The notes beneath the pieces were generated by a model. It was not told where the DNA came from. It saw only the letters and a list, made by a program, of their open reading frames with translations, and made no database searches. A program made the translations under genes and the position numbers. This document shows, in pieces, positions 1 to 11,954 of a stretch of DNA of 64,000 bases. Origin of the DNA: Portevinia maculata (taxonomy: Eukaryota; Arthropoda; Insecta; Diptera; Syrphidae); the NCBI GenBank assembly GCA_949715645.1, contig OX454526.1, positions 307,887,195 through 307,951,194 of the forward strand, given 5' to 3'. How positions within the stretch are numbered: position 1 is the first letter of the stretch; every line of letters starts with the position of its first letter.

Positions 1-2443
1 GTAAGTTTGCGACCATATCAGCAGCTTCTATATATATATATAGCCGCAACAGAATGTGTTGAAAGTAAGTCGACTCATACCGCAGTGTATTGCAACACTT
101 CAAATGTATAGTTCTGTTCGCAACATTGAATTCGAGTGTCTTCAAAATTTGGCAGCTCTTTGGGTTGCACCATTGTGTTTAGCCAGTTAATCGGTCGAGT
201 TTCAATCATAAAATGTAAGATAAAGGATAAATGGTATTTAAGCTTTTGAAGAGTGTGACTATCTTAACCATTTTTTTTATAACAATTATGTTAAATGAAG
301 AGTTGCAGAACTCTAATAGATGAACAAATAAATAATAAAAATGATTTAGTGTTTCAACATTTTGACAAATTTTGTTCGATGACTGTTCAAACTATTAGCA
401 CCAAAATGGACATCAACGGCTACCAACATGGCGTTAGAAGGGAGGTGATGATCGAAGATAGGTTTTTTTTCAAACAACATATAAAAAGTCCATTCAAATT
501 TGACGCATATTTTTGTAAAGCTAAAACACTTCGTTTTTGAAAAATCGTCATCAATCGTATTACCCATCTCCAGATATAGCGTTCTTTATATCAACAGAGC
601 ACTTATAATGAGTAGGTATGCATGATGAAGATATCGACCTTTCTTCATCCACACATCGTAGACAGACTATAATCCTAATTAATCCTCTTACTCTCTGATA
701 TTTACTTGGTTAGTTTCCTTGCTGGATCATTTCAATATTAACAACACAGAGCATTGGGAACCACTAACAAATTCATAAATGTTGCGTATCCGCCACACTG
801 AATGTCGAGAACAATATAGCGTAATGATGTACATATTAATCAAGTTATTATTTCTGTTATAAAATAAAATCCTTTTACGCAATAATAAGGTTTTTTTTAA
901 AAAAAAGTTTATGATGAAACTGCAGATGGCGCTTATTATTCTTCTCAATGAAACCAACGTATTAATAAAATATGCAAAATGAGTTGAAACATAGCAATAA
1001 TGTTTGGTTTCTCATTTGCCGCATCACTAGTCACTGAAAGATTAATAACAATTATCAGGCAAACGGGAAAAGGTCCTCCCACACGAATATAAATCAGTTT
1101 TTGTTGGTTTTATCAATTTATGCATTCAGAAAATGTACATAAATATAACTTTTACCCATATTAATTCTGTTAATTGTAAAGCCAATAAACTGCAACATGG
1201 CAAATAAAAAAAAAAAAATAAAAAAAATAAACACAAAATAGGAAATGAAGAGCTTCATCATCTCTTCGCGATGCACGAACGGAAAAACGATAATTTGTTT
1301 ACAAACTCAATAAGTCAACAATATTGATGAATGCACGCGAGTACTTGGTCGCCATTAAGAAATTGGGGAAAAGAGTGGAGGTGGATAATTGAAAATTATT
1401 CACCTTCTCGTTTAAGTCATTGATTTTTGTTACTAAAAAAAGAATCTGTATTTTACTCGTGTCCTGATGCGATACATTACATGATTTAATGAACGATCTA
1501 AAGCAATTTATGGAGGTGTGATAATTTATACTACTGTCACTATACTGTTGTAATAAATATCCCCAGGGAAAACGGAAAATATGTGAATTTTTTTGGATTT
1601 TTTTTTTTTGTTTTTTTTTGGAATTTTTTGTATGGTTGGTGCAGGTGTACATATTGATTACATTCGCAGTGGTGGTAGTACATAGACTACAAAGCAAAGC
1701 AAAACCGAATAAATGCTATTTCTATTTTAGGGCTTTAAAATCATCGAAGATAAGTTGTGGGAATATGTGTGATATTGCTCGAAAGCAAGCAATTAATCAA
1801 AGCTGTTTTTTTTTTTTTTGGGTGGGGTGTGAATCTTTGATTTGGGGGGTATTTCATTTTTACATAGCATACCTCGGTAGAAGTTATTTTGGGGTCCGGT
1901 GGGCTTTCTGTTTTGTGTTGCATAGAAAGAGTGAGGACGCCCTATGTACAACATATATTACAGATTGGAATTGTTATTTTGTTTTGTGTTTTTATTTGTA
2001 TTTTTAATGTTAGCTGTACTGTACTTTTTATTTTTTATTTTTATTAAATAATGTTTGTTTTTATTGGGAGTTGCGAAAGGTTTTTTTTTTGATAAATATT
2101 TTCTTAAGAAAGTGAACTACATGTTGATTATTGAGATTATTATTTACTTAACTGATGTCCATTAACCTTTGCATATGTTTTGAAGACTTGAAACGTTTAA
2201 TATTACTGAATGTTAGGACTTAAGGTATTTCTCGCCTTTTGTCATAAAATATGTGTGGTTTTTTGTAAGATTAATTTGCTTATTTTAGTTTCTTTCTTCG
2301 TTACTATCCATAGTGTTACGGCACTGGTCCCTAGAAATCTGGTTTGGTTGACCGAGGGATCCAAAATTGAACCTGGGCTTGGAGCTGAAGCTGAGGTCCT
2401 TCGACCCAACACCAAACTCTCGGTACATATGGAAATGTCTCGC
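1..2443. other. AT-rich intronic/intergenic DNA, no gene seen
   Basis: There is a short TA run near 27-43 and several poly-A or poly-T tracts (about 1208-1230, 1600-1620, 1807-1820). The open frames in both directions around 1300-2000 are low-complexity, overlap each other on opposite strands, and have no recognisable motif. Given the flanking Zasp52 exons this is probably part of a Zasp52 intron, but that is inference. Confidence 0.5.
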
Positions 2444-2457
2444 TCTGCGACAGGTTA

Positions 2458-2680
2458 GGTTAGGTTAGGTGTCTGTCGGCAGAAGCCGACACACTTAGAC
2501 CAATTTAGGTCCATTGTGATACCACGTATGTATTATCTACCTCCACTCGTAGATGGGACTATTCAACGACACGCGGTTGTTTGCAAACGGTCCCTCATCT
2601 ACATACTAACCGCGCCCAACGTCGTTTTAATTGTAGTGATCTGACGAGAACCGATTAACTCGACATGGTATGGTCGTTTG
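2458..2680 (-). repeat. 5S-rRNA-derived SINE with TTAGG-type tail
   Basis: Read on the minus strand, the element starts at 2680 with ACGACCATACC. It continues through 5S rRNA landmarks (TCGGTTCTCGT, GATCAC, GGGCGCGGTTAGTA, AGATG, GGGACCG) and then a non-5S 3' part (CACAATGGACCTAAATTGG, GTCTAAGTGTGTCGGCTTC). It ends in three to four CCTAA units, seen as GGTTAGGTTAGG on the plus strand. The 14-bp direct repeat TCTGCGACAGGTTA flanks it at 2444-2457 and 2681-2694, as expected for a target-site duplication. A 5S head of this kind defines the SINE3 class. A second copy lies at 44631-45787. Confidence 0.88.
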
Positions 2681-3149
2681 TCTGCGACAGGTTAAACATT
2701 GAAAATGTTAAGGGCGCCAGAATATATCTTCGCAGATAGTCACGCACTGCCGTCCAGTTCAGTTATTAAGCCAGACACAGCAACGTTAACTTTCGGTGGG
2801 TGACTGGTTGCCAAGAAGCCACAGGCCAAAGAGCTAGGGCTTGCTAAGAATCCGAGTCCTTAGACCCAGAACCATTGTAGAGGCACCTGGACTCCTGCTC
2901 TATGAATTATTTATTGACAACTAAACTCATCCAGTCCAATGAAAAACTACTTTGTTTGAAATAAGGAACAATTCTGCAATTTTGACACCGCTCACGCGAG
3001 ACAGAAACACAATGTCCGCATGACGAGTAGGTTACTCCTGCATTAATACAATTGTGTAGCATGAACATGTTTTGCAGTATATTTTACTTGATTTCGATTT
3101 AAAGAATAAAAGAAGTTACATACGAGTAGACAGTGCTTTTGAAAAAAAC

Positions 3150-3440
3150 GAATTAAACCTTAACGGCCTATACAGGGCCTTAAACCCAGCTTCTCCAACC
3201 ATTTGCTTGTGCAAGTGGAAGGGACCTACACTTTAAAGCCGAATCCGAATCAGTTTTGGAAGCTTCTCATGGCAATTGATACTCTTGGATGTTTGTCAGA
3301 CGTTCGAAGGGGTGGGGCAGTGGAAAAAACTGAGGCGCTCAGGCTTCTTAGAAGTAGAAGATCTCTGAACAACGTCCTACTGAAGCTAGTCAAAAATCTT
3401 TCACCACACCAGGTGTTGATAGTTTTATTAGCAGATGTAA
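3150..3440 (+). repeat. Interspersed repeat family, copy 1 of 3
   Basis: Shares a run of phrases (GGCCTATACAGGGCCTTAAA, CTTCTCCAACCATTTG, GGGACCTACACTTTA, GATACTCTTGGATGTTTG) with 5520-5780 and 21475-21700. The copy at 5520 contains GGATTCGAATTG, which resembles a tRNA B box, so a tRNA-related SINE is possible. The 97-codon open frame at 3203-3496 overlaps this repeat and has no protein motif, so it is not called as a gene. Confidence 0.55.
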
Positions 3441-4007
3441 AATTTTTCGAAATCGTTATAAAATTTAGACGCCAAAACGGCCTTAGCCACAAATAGAAAA
3501 AATTGTACCTACTTTACTCAGCGGACCGAAATGTTGAAACATTTTTTTCCTTTGTGGCTTAGACCGTCTTGGCGCCGTAGGCACTCTTAATGATTTCGAA
3601 ATATAAGTCAGCTGCTCAACCAAAACCACATACACCTATCGTGGTGAAAGATTCTTGACCAGGACATTGTACACAGCCCCTTCTATGTCTAAGGAGGTAG
3701 ATATGGTGTACTATTTGAAGTGGATGGATCTTTCGATTCTCTGCCTGCCTTTGAGGTTGGCACGTTGAGACTTCGAGAGTTTTGTCTCCTATATTGTTTT
3801 GGGTGTGCCTGTCTAAGTTGCGTTCAAAGGTCTTCAGAACAAGAGATGTACGGCTTATAGGTACGAAGTCCTTCGCGGATTCGTGGCCACGCCTATCAAC
3901 CTTTATGACGAAAACGACTTATCCAGGTCTGCGGTGTGTAATTGAGCCTTAGCAAGCTTCGAAAAAATGTGAGTCAGAATATTCGCTGCTTGATGTTGCC
4001 GTGCCAG

Positions 4008-5000
4008 TGAGACTACTTTTTGCCCGAATATTGTTGCCGTAGAGGCGTCCGTCGCAAAACAGCTAAATCAGTCGATTTCACTTAGTTCTAAAAAATTGGG
4101 CCTTTCCCAGACCACATTTTGCGGTAAATTTTGCGTAAGGATCTTGGCCTACACCCTTGCAAGATCAAGCTGACTCAAGAACTAAAGCCACTTGATCATA
4201 TGAAGCGACGTACGTACTCGAATAGGGCTCTAGACATGATGGAAGCAAATGAAGAATTCCATCGCAAAATCATCTTCAGCGATGAAGCGTATTTATGGTT
4301 AAACGGGTTCGTCAATAAGCAAAACATGCGTTACTGGACAGGTGAGAACTCTCATGTGCTTCATGAAACAGCACTTCATCCGCAAAAAGTCACCGTTTGG
4401 TGCTGTTTTTATGTCGGTGGGTCATTGGGTCGTTTTTTTTTCGTCGATGAAATTGACCGTCACGTTACGGTTAATGGAATTCGCTACAGAGACATGTTGG
4501 AACGTTATTTCTTTGAGCAATTGCATGATTTGGACATCAGTGACATGTGGTTCCAACAAGGCGGTGCCACTAGCCCCACAGCGGGGGCAACAATCGAGTT
4601 GTTGAAGTCTCAGCTCGGTGGAGCTGTTATTTCGAGAAACGGACCCGTCTATTGGCCGCCGAGATCGTGTGATTTAACGCCTCTATACCTTTTTTTATGG
4701 GGCTATATTAAATCATTGGTCTATGCCTACAAGGCGACGACGTTAGAGGAGCTCAGAGCCAATATTGAACTAGAAATAGCGGCCGTATCTGTCGAAATGT
4801 GCAGCCTAGTCATCGAAAATTGGGTTCAACGTATCGACCGCTGCATACGATCCCGTAGTGGACATAAGAACGAAGTCCATTCCATTCATAAACGTTTTAA
4901 TAGTAATTCAAGCAAATAATTTTTTTTTTTCAAGAAATATATCAAGTAGTTTCCATTTTATTTAAAAAAGGAGTTTTCAAGTCCTTAATGAAAGACCCTT
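4008..5000 (+). mobile_element. DD41D (rosa-like) mariner element, 5'-truncated
   Basis: A Tc1/mariner-superfamily element that has lost its left end. From about 4008 it aligns by eye with the start of the copy at 39266-40886. Its right end, 4955-5000, carries the terminal inverted repeat (AGTCCTTAATGAAAGACCC) followed by TA at 5001-5002. The same terminus bounds the 39266-40886 copy (TAAAGGG, then CATTAAGGACTTGAC), so the two belong to one family. Confidence 0.8.
4131..4919 (+). pseudogene. DD41D mariner-like transposase with two lost catalytic Asp
   Basis: The frame is open for 262 codons but begins after a frameshift near 4120. The helix-turn-helix part lies upstream in another frame (about 4010-4120). 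Visible motifs in order are FSDEAY (first Asp present), NKQNMRYW, HPQKVTVWC, VTVNGIRY, MWFQQGGAT, WPPRSCDLTPLYLFLWGY. In this family the second Asp is in WFQQDGAT and the third in DLTPLD; here they read Gly and Tyr. The DDD triad is therefore broken although the frame looks intact. The enzyme would have cut and joined DNA at TA sites, but this copy should be inactive. Confidence 0.85.
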
Positions 5001-5002
5001 TA

Positions 5003-6182
5003 CAAAATCATCTTACTACACGGTTCTAGCTGCACATCTGTTTCAGCCATTATTGTCGTCCCATTAAGGTGTAAGTTTCATTTCATGTGGGATTTGCACA
5101 TTGTGTCAATAGTTTTAACATTAAGGGAAGTGAGCGCTCATTAGAAGTTCCAAGGATTCTTCCGCGGACTCTGCCCATACACCGTCAGTTCGTTTCATGA
5201 ATGATGGGTTGGACCGTTGTTAAGAAAGGATTTTACTATGCCTAGCAGCATAGAATGACAGTTATCTGACAGTTTATATTCTTGGAATGTTCGTCAAAAT
5301 AGCTTGGATCACTGGGAGAATTTGAACTTGGGGTTCCCGCCGTGAGTTTTCCAACGCACTAACTTTTGAGCCGCTGCACGCACAAAGTATGATAAAAAAT
5401 ACAAATTGCTTTGCATGGACTTGTTCCAACTTTGGACAAATTTCACGAAGACATGACAAATGTTAACTATGTTATTTGACGCAGTGAGATGCAACTAATG
5501 AATATTAGGTATTAACGTCATTACCCCTAGCTTCTCCAATCATATTTGTGTGTACGAAGCTGCGTATTTCACCCGAACGGAAGGGACCTACAATTTATCA
5601 CCGATTCCTCACCGATTCCGAGGGTCAAATTTATGAGTAGCTTCTCATGATAGTGCATTCCTTTGGATGTTTGTCAGACCTTCGCAAGAGGGTGGACAGT
5701 GGACAAACTTATTAAGTGTTCCTGGGTGGGATTCGAATTGTGAAGCCATCGCCCAGTGGTCCAACAAACCAACGCACAGTGGTTAGAGCCCAGTGGTTAT
5801 ACAAGGTCATAATCCCAAAACCAACGAATGTATATACAAAATATCATTGATCCTTTATGAAGTGATGGCTTTATCGAGGGCTATGCCATATTTTTAATAA
5901 AGACTTCACACATTGTTTCTTGCTTTCTTAATATTAGATACATACTTGTTGACAAAAGACGAGACTAAAACCATAAAACTAAATCCAAAAACATTTGATG
6001 CAATATTCTCCAGAAAGATATTCAAATTGCAAACTCGAAACAATTTAATTTCTAAAATGCAATCGTCTCTCTTCCCAATGGGACAACGTTTCATTCACTT
6101 TCCCAAATTGTGTGCCCAATTTAACATGAAACCTATTTAATCCAATTTGAATTCAATATTGACACTACTGGACGGTACATAC
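5003..6182. other. Intron sequence with one interspersed repeat copy (5520-5780)
   Basis: No exon is seen. Copy 2 of the family at 3150-3440 lies at about 5520-5780 (CTTCTCCAATCATATTTG, GGGACCTACAATTTA, GGATGTTTGTCAGACCTTCG). The overlapping short frames at 5274-5494 and 5906-6140 are on opposite strands and have no motif. The stretch sits just downstream of the last visible Zasp52 exon and is inferred to be intron. Confidence 0.5.
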
Positions 6183-6369
6183 CTCCTTGGGGAACAGCAG
6201 CGCTTCTTGGCAAAGTAGCATACGGATTGTTTGCCGGCTGTTGCTGTTGATGCTGAACTGGTCTAGGTTGTCCCCAGTTACCTCCTGCATTAGTTGGTGG
6301 TGGGTATGAATTTGGTGATTTCGGAGCCTGAGCTGGAGCACCGTATGGACGAGCAAAACCTTGATTTAC
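6183..6369 (-). CDS. Zasp52: Zasp52 exon: Pro/Gln linker after the ZASP disordered region
   Basis: Minus-strand exon, acceptor CCAACAG before 6369 and donor GTATGT just below 6183, 187 bp, entering in phase 0 and leaving one base of a codon. The reading begins VNQGFARPYGAP, continues through a PKSPNSYPPP stretch and a Gln run, and ends NNPYATLPRSAAVPQGG. This matches the fly Zasp52 segment that follows the YVTLxGNVIRS box. The segment is an unstructured spacer between LIM1 and the C-terminal LIM domains of a scaffold binding alpha-actinin at the muscle Z-disc. It is the most 3' exon I can support. The next exon should lie at lower coordinates, and none was recognised down to position 1. Confidence 0.9.
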
Positions 6370-6519
6370 CTGTTGGGTATTGGGATAAAATACTTTTTAA
6401 ATGCATTTCAGATCTAAAAGCTGCGGTCATCTTAAAGTGTGTAAGTAGTCATTATGTGCATCACAACATTAAACAAAGTAAACACTGTAATTAAATTGCA
6501 GGTAATTTCGTGCACTTAC

Positions 6520-7455
6520 CTTGTAGTTAACCGACACCCCCTTACCGGGTGGGATAACACTTCTTATCACATTACCATGTAATGTAACGTATTTGAACTG
6601 CTCATTACCCTGTTCGGTGCGTGAATCTGTCGGATTAATGTCGCCGTACAGTGAATCATCAGCTTTTTCGTTCGCAATGTTGACATTGTCTGATCCTTGT
6701 CCCGCAACACTGCCAACACCCTGAGGGAGGTATAACATATTAATCCCATCAGAGGACGTAGTTGTTGTACAGTGTTCAGTGTTGTTGTTATTGTTGTTGA
6801 TGGTATTTGAATTGTTATTTAATATTTTATTTGAATACTCTTTTAAAAATTTATTATATACATTTGTTTGTGCGCAGCTCCCGTTGGTCGTGTTGTTGCT
6901 GCTGGACGCTGCATATCGATTGTTCGAGTTCATATCGTTTTCGTTCTGTTTGCCACTTTGATTAATTGTCATTGAGTTTTGTTGTAGTTGTTGTTGTGAA
7001 ATGTTTTGCTGTGGTAGTGGAGGTGGTGGAGGTGGCGGCAACTGAAAGTCTGTAGCGTTACCACTTCCAGTCGAGGACGATATTGACTGTTGTCGTGAAT
7101 GTCCTGGTGACGATGCAGAAGATGATGCGAATCGGTCTAATGACATAGTGGATGATGAATTGTTGTTGTTATTGTTATTATTGTATCCATTGTGATTGTT
7201 TAAGGAAATTTCAATGCTGCTGATAGCAGTATTAATCGGACTGCAACTACTGTTGTTGATTCCATTTGTGGACGAGTATGGGGACAGAGACAATGATGAC
7301 GATGACGCAGTCGACAGGCTACTATTTGTCCGCGAGTGATTGTTAATGGCAGTGTTGTGTTGATTCCCATTATAAAAAGTGTCTTGAATTTGGAATTGTT
7401 GAAGTTGTGTTGGTGACGGAGGAGGTGGCAATGGTAGGTCAGAGATGCTTGTCAT
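6520..7455 (-). CDS. Zasp52: Zasp52 large disordered exon with YVTLxGNVIRS box
   Basis: An open frame begins with ATG at 7455 and runs 312 codons to a donor (AAG then GTAAGT) just below 6520; the extra 16 codons to a stop at 6469 read into the intron. It opens with TSISDLPLPPPPSP, then Asn/Ser-rich stretches with poly-Asn and poly-Pro runs, and ends with FKYVTLHGNVIRSV and PPGKGVSVNYK, a box conserved in fly Zasp52. It splices in phase 0 to the exon at 6369. Its 5' limit is uncertain. The ATG at 7455 may be an alternative start. Alternatively a pyrimidine-rich acceptor (TACCTCCCTCAG) just before 6720 would join in phase 0 to the exon ending at 11575. The conserved C-terminal 67 residues are secure; the low-complexity front is probably coding. 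Confidence 0.8.
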
Positions 7456-10400
7456 TTCAGCTTGTTGCTTTTATATTATTATTTTTAATAAGCAAATGCG
7501 GCACACAAAATTAATAAAAATAAAGTAAAACAAATATAAATAAAATCAAAGTGTTAGTTTAATTGCGTGTGAACATTGTAATTTGTTGTTTGAAAAACGG
7601 TTATTTTTTTATTTTGCGAATAAAGTGCATCCAACCAGTTTGACTAAGTCTGTACAAATCGATTGTTTTCCCTTTTGTAGTTTTAATTATCGAGAATATT
7701 AATTATTTATCAAAATTATCTGACAACCAGCCCGACTAAGCCTAGTTTCGTACACAATGAATTACCGGCAGTCGCACTCGATCTACTGGGGAGCATTGGT
7801 GACGAGAATATATCGCTCATTTTCTACAATACTCATTTTCTACAATACTCATAACTCAACAATTTTTCAGCAGACGTGTTTAGTGTTTCGCACCGAAAAT
7901 ATTTTTCATAGTATTTGCTCTAAATTTCAAAATAAAAAGTAATTCTACGGTGCAATGTCTTTGCTAATTTTTGAAGCTGAGACAGCAGCATATATCATAT
8001 CGAATACATGAACACTAGATCTCCCTAAGCATTTTAGACACCACCTGTAGAGAAAAACCATACAACTGCACCAAAACACTTCTTTCCTATTTCTCTATTT
8101 TTTCTAATAGTAAGTCGCACCGAAAAGCATGCAATAAAAATACGAGATTGCCAGGTGCTGCTTGCTGTTAAACACAAATGCTTGCGCTGTGTTCTTAGCA
8201 CTATACATTTACTGTAACATTTACAGAAAAAGCCCTAAGCATAAGCAAATTATAAAAAAAAATATATCAATATTTTTCACTGGGATCAGTAAGATCTTTG
8301 AAGAAGTTATCACCCAGAGTTTGTCATCTTGTATTGGCAAATAATGGGCAGTTGCACTAAAGCTGTGGCCGGTTTCATCTTCCTCCTTCATCTTTTGTTG
8401 TTGCTTTATTCATTCTGGAATACTTAGAATGTATTCTTTTTATTCCTAGAGAAAGGTGAAATAAAAGGAATATTTGCTCGTTTGACAGATGCATCTGGTA
8501 ACAAAAAATCGAAGCAATAGCAAGCAATCAAATGGGTGAACATTTGTTGCAAATTTATTGTCTGTTTTATATTTTAATGTGTGTTGTTTCAACTCAATTA
8601 TTTTTTTATTTATATTTTTAATTACGAAATGTCGTCAGTAGAATTGTTTTTTGGGAAAATAAAATAATATGTATTGAATAAATACAACCAGTGGAACTTC
8701 ACTTCCATAAATTTTATGAACAAAAACAGTCACAAAATGTTTGAGCTTAAACAAAACAACTCAAAAAGTTCATAAACTACTTTCGTCTCATTAACAATAC
8801 ATAAAACAAAATTAAAATTAAATTTTAACTAAACTTTAGCAAAACGAACGAACCCGAGATAACAGATTTGAATGACATAAACGTCAAATGAAATACCCCT
8901 TCACAAAAGGGTACTTCGCGACAATCTCAGTGTCAAATGAAAGAAAAAAAGAAAAACATCAGCTGATTAATTGAAGGAACAAATTGGTGAAATTCTATGG
9001 CGGAAGACGAGTTTTGCGCGAATATTTCGTAGAGTTTTTAAAAAAGAAGAAAAGAAATTCCAGAATTAAAAAGGAGTATCCAAACACTATTTTTGAGTAC
9101 TAAAAAGTAAAAAATATAATAGGATTGTGTACAAGAAATAAAAATTAAAACGTAAGAATCGCGTTGTTTAAGTTCAACAATTTCCTATTTATAACAAAAT
9201 TATACAAAAAAAGTGAAAATGCCTATAAATTGCTGCAAAAGCCCTTTTGGTCAACATGTTCACCGTTTTTGTTTTATTTATTTTGTTTGCTTCAACACAC
9301 TTTCTTAGGTTTTTTCTCAATAAATTGGTAGATTTTATTCTTTGATTTTACCTAAATATACACTTTATTAATAATCGCAATAATTTTGCATACGATTTCT
9401 GCAAATTACTGAAATTGTATGCTTCAATTTTTTCTTGACGTTGAAGAAAGAAATTCAGCACTTTAGAAAGAGATAGCTTCACGAAGTGCTCTATCGCATT
9501 TTACTTGCAAGTGTTTACACGAGATGTATAATTTGTCAACTAATATTCATAGTAGCACAATGTCGACCGATTAATAAATTTTGTCGTTTGTCAATAATTG
9601 ATATTTGTCAAACATAATAAAGGTTGCAAGATTTCCGCTTAGCAAAAGTTTAATGTAATTTATATTACGAAAATATTGTTAACATTACTGTTTTTGTGAA
9701 CTACAATTATATTTTCGCAATGTTATTTATATATATAAATTATATGTATTATTATATGTATAAGCTTTTATGTTAATGCATTAATGGAGTATTACCTCAC
9801 ATGTGAGTTCAATAAATAGAAAAAATATATTAATTATTGTAAGTACTAAATTTTGTACTTCTTCTTGAACTAAGTGGCAACGCTAGCTATGAGATAATTT
9901 TTTTACTTTTACTACTTCACTTTTTTATTTTACAATATCTAATTGTCACACACACACGTAGACAGTCTACGCCCGAAGATGAAGCTATTGCTTCGAAACG
10001 CGTCGTCAGTTTAAAAAATAAAAATAAAAAAGTTGTGACAATTAGATATTGTAAAATAAAAAAGTGATATTAAATAGAAGAAAAATTTTGTTTTAATTAT
10101 CACATTTAACATATGAGATAAATGGCTGTCATTCTATTCGGTCCATTTCTGTTTTTTTTATTCATTCCAATCTGGATATTCCGGATACAAAATTCTAAAA
10201 TTCTGTCTTTTCTATTCCTTATCCGGAAAAAATAAAAAAACACACTCTTTATTTTTTTTAACACAAACAAAAACAGAACTAGAAATGATTCCACTTTAAG
10301 GGATATGGTAATGGAATGGAGGTATCAAATTAAAACACTCGAGCTAAGCCGGGCTGGTCTGATAGTCTTGCATAAAAATCAATTCAGGGCAACGCGAAGG

Positions 10401-11574
10401 TTTGCATCTTCAAAAAATTGATGAACCCAAAATGTTGGAACTTAGATTTAATCGAAGTCAGTTAGTTTTTATGAACATTTAAATATGTTATGTATGTTTC
10501 AGCTATGAAGCCAACTATGCAATTATTTTTTAAGGTCAAGGTCACTAACGACATTCATACAATTCGAATCACATAATTAGGTAACGAATAAAATAAATAT
10601 CCTCCAAATGAAATCAATCAACGGGCGTTAAACAGGAACCACAAGCTTTGAAAATTCTCTTTGAACATTTTGCAATTTATGGCAATGATTATGTAACTGA
10701 CTCTGTATTTAAATTTTTCTTTTCTTTTATGTTCGTTACTACTAGTAGCACTTTAAATTGTTTTATTTATCATTATTTGAAGAAAAAAAAATATTACACC
10801 ATCCGTACGCTTTGAAATGTCGAACTTAAAAACCGCTGGTATTTTTCAATTTTTATTCTTGAATCAAAAAGTTTCAAAGACCATTTTTTAGTTGGTCGCA
10901 AATAAATTGACTGTGACAAGGTGTTAGTGTATTCACAAGTGCATTTGTGCACAAATGCATACCTTAACTTTGTACTAGGAAGCAAATGTTGTTGCATTGC
11001 ATCTGCAGAGCAATGAGACTCATTACAGAAGTATTGCAAGGTAAATAGGGATGGGCTAAATTTAAACTTAAGTTTCTTGCCAGCAGAATTGGTTTATTTT
11101 CTTACTTATTGCTTTTATTTGCAGACGTACATGATGTTCTATTTAGGAACCAATTTTTATTTCAAATCACTTGGCAATTACGAATTTTTTCCCCGACCTT
11201 ACAGATAATGGACGCTTAAGTGTTAAGTGATTATCATTTCATTTAATAAAATCGTAGTCGTCCGTCAGACAGGGTATGGTTGATTGTATTGTTGTGTGTA
11301 ATTTTTTTTATTTAATTTCAGGCAGCAATATTTAAAAGATAAAAATAGCAAGCTCAATTAAAAAAAAAATAAAATCAATTTGTTCTACATTCTTCGTCGC
11401 ACCTGCATTTTTGCATTTAACAAGTAACAAAGTGCACGTGGTTTTTGCTTTTTTAATTAATTTTTGCAACACACAGATACAAAAAAAACTTACATAAACG
11501 TACACTTACTTAATCAACATTGTTAGAATGCACTCTGGTTTAAAAATTTATATAGTATTCACAGCTCTACTTAC
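7456..11574. other. Intron, AT-rich, with a few structured repeats
   Basis: Between two Zasp52 exons. No coding exon was recognised. About 9270-9540 resembles 63180-63410 next to the Helitron remnant (shared GCATACGATTT/CCATACGATTT, GCACTTNAGNAAGAGATAGC). A perfect inverted repeat lies at 9918-10066, listed separately. A patch at 8880-9230, less AT-rich in parts, holds short ATG frames only (for example 11 codons from about 8998) and could be 5' untranslated or regulatory sequence; nothing shows this directly. Confidence 0.5.
9918..10066. repeat. Perfect 33-bp inverted repeat with a structured loop
   Basis: The arm at 9918-9950 is the exact reverse complement of 10034-10066 (33 of 33 bases). 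The 83-base loop contains a second palindrome (CGTAGAC, A, GTCTACG at 9957-9971) and a third stem-loop, GAAGC-TATT-GCTTC at 9981-9994, followed by GAAAC. The unit could be a small MITE or a fragment of a Penelope-like element. Confidence 0.8.
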
Positions 11575-11686
11575 ATTGCTTTGTGGTGCAGAGTAAGATG
11601 GGGTAGTGTTTCCATTAGTTGGAGCACCATTGTATCCGACGTTACCTAAAGCAGCGGAAATGGTGGAAGCACTCAGTTTGGTATTT
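11575..11686 (-). CDS. Zasp52: Zasp52 linker exon after LIM1
   Basis: 112-bp exon on the minus strand with acceptor TTTTTAG before 11686 and donor GTAAGT below 11575. It completes a Pro codon from the LIM1 exon and reads NTKLSASTISAALGNVGYNG, then a Thr/Ser/Pro tail ending SAPQSN. The NTKLSASTIS start matches the fly Zasp52 sequence directly after LIM1. It ends in phase 0, so it can join in frame either to the large disordered exon (internal acceptor before 6720) or directly to the VNQGFARPYG exon at 6369. The disordered exon is thus a possible cassette. Confidence 0.9.
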
Positions 11687-11954
11687 CTAAAAAGAAAATA
11701 GATTAAAATCAAATTAGGCGCTGTCGAAATTGATTAATAAACAATTAAAAGTCTTCAGAAGGAGGGCAGGTATGTGGCCACCACAAAAATAGAGAGATGT
11801 AATGGGTCATCAGGGAAAGGTGCAGGGAAGCAGCTATGCATATATTTGTTGGGAGAATAAAGAAAATTGGTTGCTTAAATGATCTTTAGAATCTTGGGAT
11901 TGAATTGAAATGAGTTATTTGTATGTGTTTTATGTGCCTGGAAAGGGAGGGCTG

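Noticed and set aside
1..6. Window begins with GTAAGT, like a plus-strand splice donor
   Set aside because: No exon can be seen before it, the recognised gene is on the minus strand, and this hexamer is common by chance.
1299..2007. Frames of 132 (minus) and 129 (plus) codons near 1.3-2.0 kb
   Set aside because: Built on poly-T and poly-A runs and partly overlapping; no protein-like pattern.
2452..2470. Telomere sequence (TTAGG repeats)
   Set aside because: Only three to four units at the end of a SINE with target duplication; no array.
6469..6519. Last 16 codons of the frame ending at 6469 (VSARNYLQF...)
   Set aside because: They read through a consensus splice donor (AAG, GTAAGT), and the conserved protein continues in the exon at 6369.
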